Positions 60,904 through 64,000 of a DNA stretch of 64,000 nt are shown one piece after another (within the stretch, counting starts at the first letter, position 1; each line of letters starts with the position of its first letter). A program made the translations under genes and the position numbers. Under the pieces are notes generated by a model that did no database searches, was not told the origin of the DNA, and saw only the letters and a program-made list of their open reading frames with translations. The DNA is from Spirochaetaceae bacterium (lineage in GTDB: Bacteria > Spirochaetota > Spirochaetia > B11-G9): the NCBI GenBank assembly GCA_015493635.1, contig WGCU01000067.1, positions 1-64,000 of the forward strand, read 5' to 3'.

Positions 60904-62019
60904 TTATGTTTCCTCCACATAAATTCTAGGTACCCGTTTATTGACAGCGCAGGTAACTTCATAAGAAATGGTTCCTGTTATCCCGGCAATATCCTCAGCG
61001 CTGGGTCCTGCGGGATCCGGTCCGAACAGAATAACATTATCGTATAGTTCCACATCTGTACGGGGCCCAAGATCTACCATGCACTGGTCCATACAAATTC
61101 TGCCTGAAATAGTATATTCCCTGCCGCGGATAATGACTTTCCCTTTGGAAGACAGGAGTCTGTTATACCCGTCTCCATAACCCACGGGAATAGTAGCAAT
61201 AAAGGTTTCCTCTTTTGTGGTATAGGTTGCACCATACGAAAGAGTCTGCCCTGCAGGCACCCTCTTTAAAAATACAACCCTGGATTTCAACTCCATCACC
61301 GGCTTCAACGGCAGTAATCGGGGCGTTTCATTTCCGGGATAGTAGCCATACAGCATTATTCCCGGACGGACCATATCTATCCATGCATCAGGATATTCAA
61401 GTATGGCTGCTGAATTGGAAGCATGCACTATTCCCGGGTCTACTCCCGCTTTTCGAATGGAATCCACCGCATTTTTAAACAGTGATAATTGACCGATGGT
61501 AAACTGTCTGTCCTTACTGTCAGCGCAGGCAAAATGAGTAGAAACCCCGGCAAGATGCACATTACTTAGACTGTTAATGTACACCGCCAGTCCGGAAGCA
61601 TCTTCAGGAGTACATCCGACCCGCCCCATACCTGTATCAATGTGCAGGTGTACGCTGCATGTCTTACCCCGGGATACAGCTTCTTTATTGATTAAATCCA
61701 GGTAAGGTTTATCCGCTGCGAAGGGCTGGATGTCATAATTTACAATATCCTTCAGCTCCTGGGGATTTGCAAGGGTTAACAGTATAACAGGGGCCTTCAG
61801 CCCCTGCTCTCTTAAAAGAACACCTTCCTCTGCTGTTGCTACCGCAAAAGAGGAAACCCCCTCTTCCAAGGCTATCTTTGCCATCTCAAAAGCCCCATGC
61901 CCGTAGCCGTCAGCTTTTACAGCAGCACAGATAAGACGGTCTTCTCCAATCTGCTTACGGACAAGCCGTATATTATTTCTAAAATTATCAGTATGTATTA
62001 CTGCGCGTGTACTTCTCAT
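60904..62019 (-). CDS. alr: Alanine racemase
   Basis: AVKADGYGHGAFEMAKIA; HLHIDTGMGRVGC; RPGIMLYGY. Confidence 0.93.
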   Translation of the reverse strand: MRSTRAVIHTDNFRNNIRLVRKQIGEDRLICAAVKADGYGHGAFEMAKIALEEGVSSFAVATAEEGVLLREQGLKAPVILLTLANPQELKDIVNYDIQPFAADKPYLDLINKEAVSRGKTCSVHLHIDTGMGRVGCTPEDASGLAVYINSLSNVHLAGVSTHFACADSKDRQFTIGQLSLFKNAVDSIRKAGVDPGIVHASNSAAILEYPDAWIDMVRPGIMLYGYYPGNETPRLLPLKPVMELKSRVVFLKRVPAGQTLSYGATYTTKEETFIATIPVGYGDGYNRLLSSKGKVIIRGREYTISGRICMDQCMVDLGPRTDVELYDNVILFGPDPAGPSAEDIAGITGTISYEVTCAVNKRVPRIYVEET

Positions 62020-62095
62020 TTCTTGCCTTCCGGTAAAGATTATAACGCCTCGTCTTCAGTCTGAACAGATACAGCCCGTTGTTCATACGTTACTG

Positions 62096-62818
62096 TCAAC
62101 CGCCAAGATACGCTTTTTTTACGTCAGGATTTTCCATAAGTTCTTTCCCCGTACCGCTGGCAACAATCTCTCCAGTATCAATAACGTACCCCCGATGGGC
62201 AAACTCAAGGGCAATTTTAGCGTTCTGCTCAATAAGAAGAATGGTCATATTCTCCTCGTTCATCTGACGAAGTGCTTTAAACATGTCATATACAAGAACC
62301 GGGGCAAGCCCCATGGAAGGTTCATCGAGCATGATAAAGTTACTACCCGTCATAAGGGCCCGCCCTACAGCCAGCATCTGCTGCTCACCACCGCTTAAGG
62401 ATTCACTCCGCTGCTTTCTGCGTTCATACAGCCGGGGGAAAAGTGAATACACCTTTTCATAAGCATCCTTGACATTTGCATCCTTGTCGAGGGCATAGGT
62501 CGCTATCTGCAGATTTTCCTGAACAGAAAGATTTCCGAATATATGCCGTCCTTCCGGTACGAGAGCTATCCTTTTCTCTGCTACCACAACATCAGGAGAA
62601 ACGTTCAGAAGGCTTTCCCCGTCGTATATAATATCACCGGCAATAACAGTCGGAGCTTCAGGTCTCGGCAGCCGGGCAATACTCATAAGGGTCGTTGTTT
62701 TTCCGGCTCCGTTCGCTCCGATAAGAGTTACGATTTCCCCTTTATCTACAGTGAAACTGATTCCGTGCAGCGCTTCGATATTCCCGTAACGTACTTTAAG
62801 ATCCTTTATTTCAAGCAT
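62096..62818 (-). CDS. livF: Branched-chain amino acid ABC transporter ATP-binding protein LivF
   Basis: GANGAGKTTTLMSI; LSGGEQQMLAVGRALM; start at MLEIKDLKVRYG. Confidence 0.92.
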   Translation of the reverse strand: MLEIKDLKVRYGNIEALHGISFTVDKGEIVTLIGANGAGKTTTLMSIARLPRPEAPTVIAGDIIYDGESLLNVSPDVVVAEKRIALVPEGRHIFGNLSVQENLQIATYALDKDANVKDAYEKVYSLFPRLYERRKQRSESLSGGEQQMLAVGRALMTGSNFIMLDEPSMGLAPVLVYDMFKALRQMNEENMTILLIEQNAKIALEFAHRGYVIDTGEIVASGTGKELMENPDVKKAYLGG

Positions 62819-63587
62819 AAATATCCCCTTCATCTCCAAGGTACGCTTTAATTACCTGTGGATTCTTCTGTATCTCTTCAGGTGAACCTTCAGCTATAGT
62901 TTTTCCAAAATCGAGAACCTTGATATCTTCACAGAGGTTCATAATAACCTGCATCTGATGTTCAATCATTAAAATGGTAATATCAAAATTTTTATGAATC
63001 CATTTAATATGATCAATAAGCTCTTTAACATCCGCGCTGCTTAATCCTGCGGCAGGTTCATCAAGAAGTAGAAGCTTGGGCTGTACCGACAGCGCCCGGG
63101 CAATCTCAACCCTCCGCTGTACGCCGTAAGGAAGGTTCTTTGGGAATTCATCAGCCTCTTTTTTCAATCCGAAAATATCCAGAAGTTTTAAGGCTTCCTC
63201 TTTTATCTCTCTTTCCCTTTTATAATACTGTTTACTTCTGAAAAGAGCACCGGCCAGGGAATACTGCAGGTGATAATGCTGCGACAGCCGTATGTTGTCA
63301 AGAACGGTCATATCATGCCAGAGACGAATATTCTGAAAGGTCCTGCCAATCCCGAGAGCGGTAACCTCATGGGGTTTTTTCCCGTTTATCAACGTACCGT
63401 CAAACTCAATCGTCCCTTCTGTCGGGACATAGAAACCGCTGATTAAATTAAAAATTGTCGTCTTCCCGGCTCCATTCGGACCGATAAGACCGTTGAGAGA
63501 ACCTTCTTTTATATCAGCCTGATACCCGGAAACAGCCGTAAGTCCGCCGAAACGCTGAACCAGGTTGGTTATTTTTAATAGACTCAT
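62811..63587 (-). CDS. livG: Branched-chain amino acid ABC transporter ATP-binding protein LivG
   Basis: GPNGAGKTTIFNLISGFY; GIGRTFQNIRLWHDMTVLDNI. Confidence 0.92.
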   Translation of the reverse strand: MSLLKITNLVQRFGGLTAVSGYQADIKEGSLNGLIGPNGAGKTTIFNLISGFYVPTEGTIEFDGTLINGKKPHEVTALGIGRTFQNIRLWHDMTVLDNIRLSQHYHLQYSLAGALFRSKQYYKREREIKEEALKLLDIFGLKKEADEFPKNLPYGVQRRVEIARALSVQPKLLLLDEPAAGLSSADVKELIDHIKWIHKNFDITILMIEHQMQVIMNLCEDIKVLDFGKTIAEGSPEEIQKNPQVIKAYLGDEGDIYA

Positions 63588-63596
63588 GACTGCTCC

Positions 63597-64000
63597 TTAT
63601 TTAAACTTGTAATACTTCTTCAGTTTAGGAAAGAAGTCCGGCAATTCTTTATCACCCATCAGACCTTCCGGTCTGAACTGCATAAGCAAAATAAGCAGCA
63701 GCGGAATGATAACCCATTTCAGAATCTGGAAAGGCCGTAACAATTCCAGGAGAATGGTGAAAAGTATCGCAGAAATAACAGAACCTCCCAGTGAACCCAT
63801 ACCTGCCATATAGACCATAACAAGGGCTTCAGTTGACTTTAAAATGGAAAATGAGCCGGGGTTAACATATCCGATTACATGAGCAAACAATCCGCCGGAA
63901 ATCCCTGCAAGACCGGAAGAGAACATGAATGCTACAAGTTTCATCCTGTTGGTATTGATGCTCATAATCTCCGCGGCAACCTCATCCTGCTTAATGGCAA
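63597..64000 (-). CDS. livM: Branched-chain amino acid ABC transporter permease LivM (partial, runs off window)
   Basis: Reading frame stays open past the ORF start to the window edge (AIKQDEVAAEIMSINTNRMKLVAFMFSSGLAGISGGLFAH). Confidence 0.88.
   Translation of the reverse strand, partial: AIKQDEVAAEIMSINTNRMKLVAFMFSSGLAGISGGLFAHVIGYVNPGSFSILKSTEALVMVYMAGMGSLGGSVISAILFTILLELLRPFQILKWVIIPLLLILLMQFRPEGLMGDKELPDFFPKLKKYYKFK

Overview
The window is a gene-dense bacterial chromosome segment, probably from a Spirochaetota-like anaerobe (taxonomy is inferred from gene content only). From left to right it holds: a 5'-truncated type I (EcoR124I-like) hsdR; an RsbU-type phosphatase; a tungstate-uptake and molybdopterin operon (tupABC-moeA-moaA-moaC-mog) whose leader resembles a Moco/Tuco riboswitch and carries a 15-bp tandem triplication; a LysR regulator and argG; MFS and ChrB-domain genes; a complete F1Fo ATP synthase operon; an RND/MMPL export cluster with a TetR regulator; a decayed MNT/HEPN toxin-antitoxin; a tctABC tricarboxylate-transporter cassette flanked by a 59-bp perfect direct repeat; a bacterial microcompartment (BMC) locus of sugar-phosphate (deoxyribose-5-P) type with deoB, deoC, rpiB, an acylating aldehyde dehydrogenase, four EutN-like pentamer proteins, two BMC-H, two BMC-T and a divergent DeoR; a membrane pyrophosphatase; purH/guaB/purB; Hsp33; a methylmalonyl-CoA mutase module with a 2-oxoacid:ferredoxin oxidoreductase; and alr plus liv ABC transporter genes. 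The most striking observation is that the ATP synthase alpha subunit is fused at its C-terminus to a PTS EIIA-like domain with the phosphorylatable His (AIPH) retained, while epsilon in the same operon lacks its C-terminal (inhibitory) domain. Other notable signals are the BMC/DeoR operators that match the E. coli DeoR operator arms, the riboswitch leader with tandem repeats, the 59-bp repeat around tctABC, and an in-frame amber codon inside the signal peptide of a porin-like gene.
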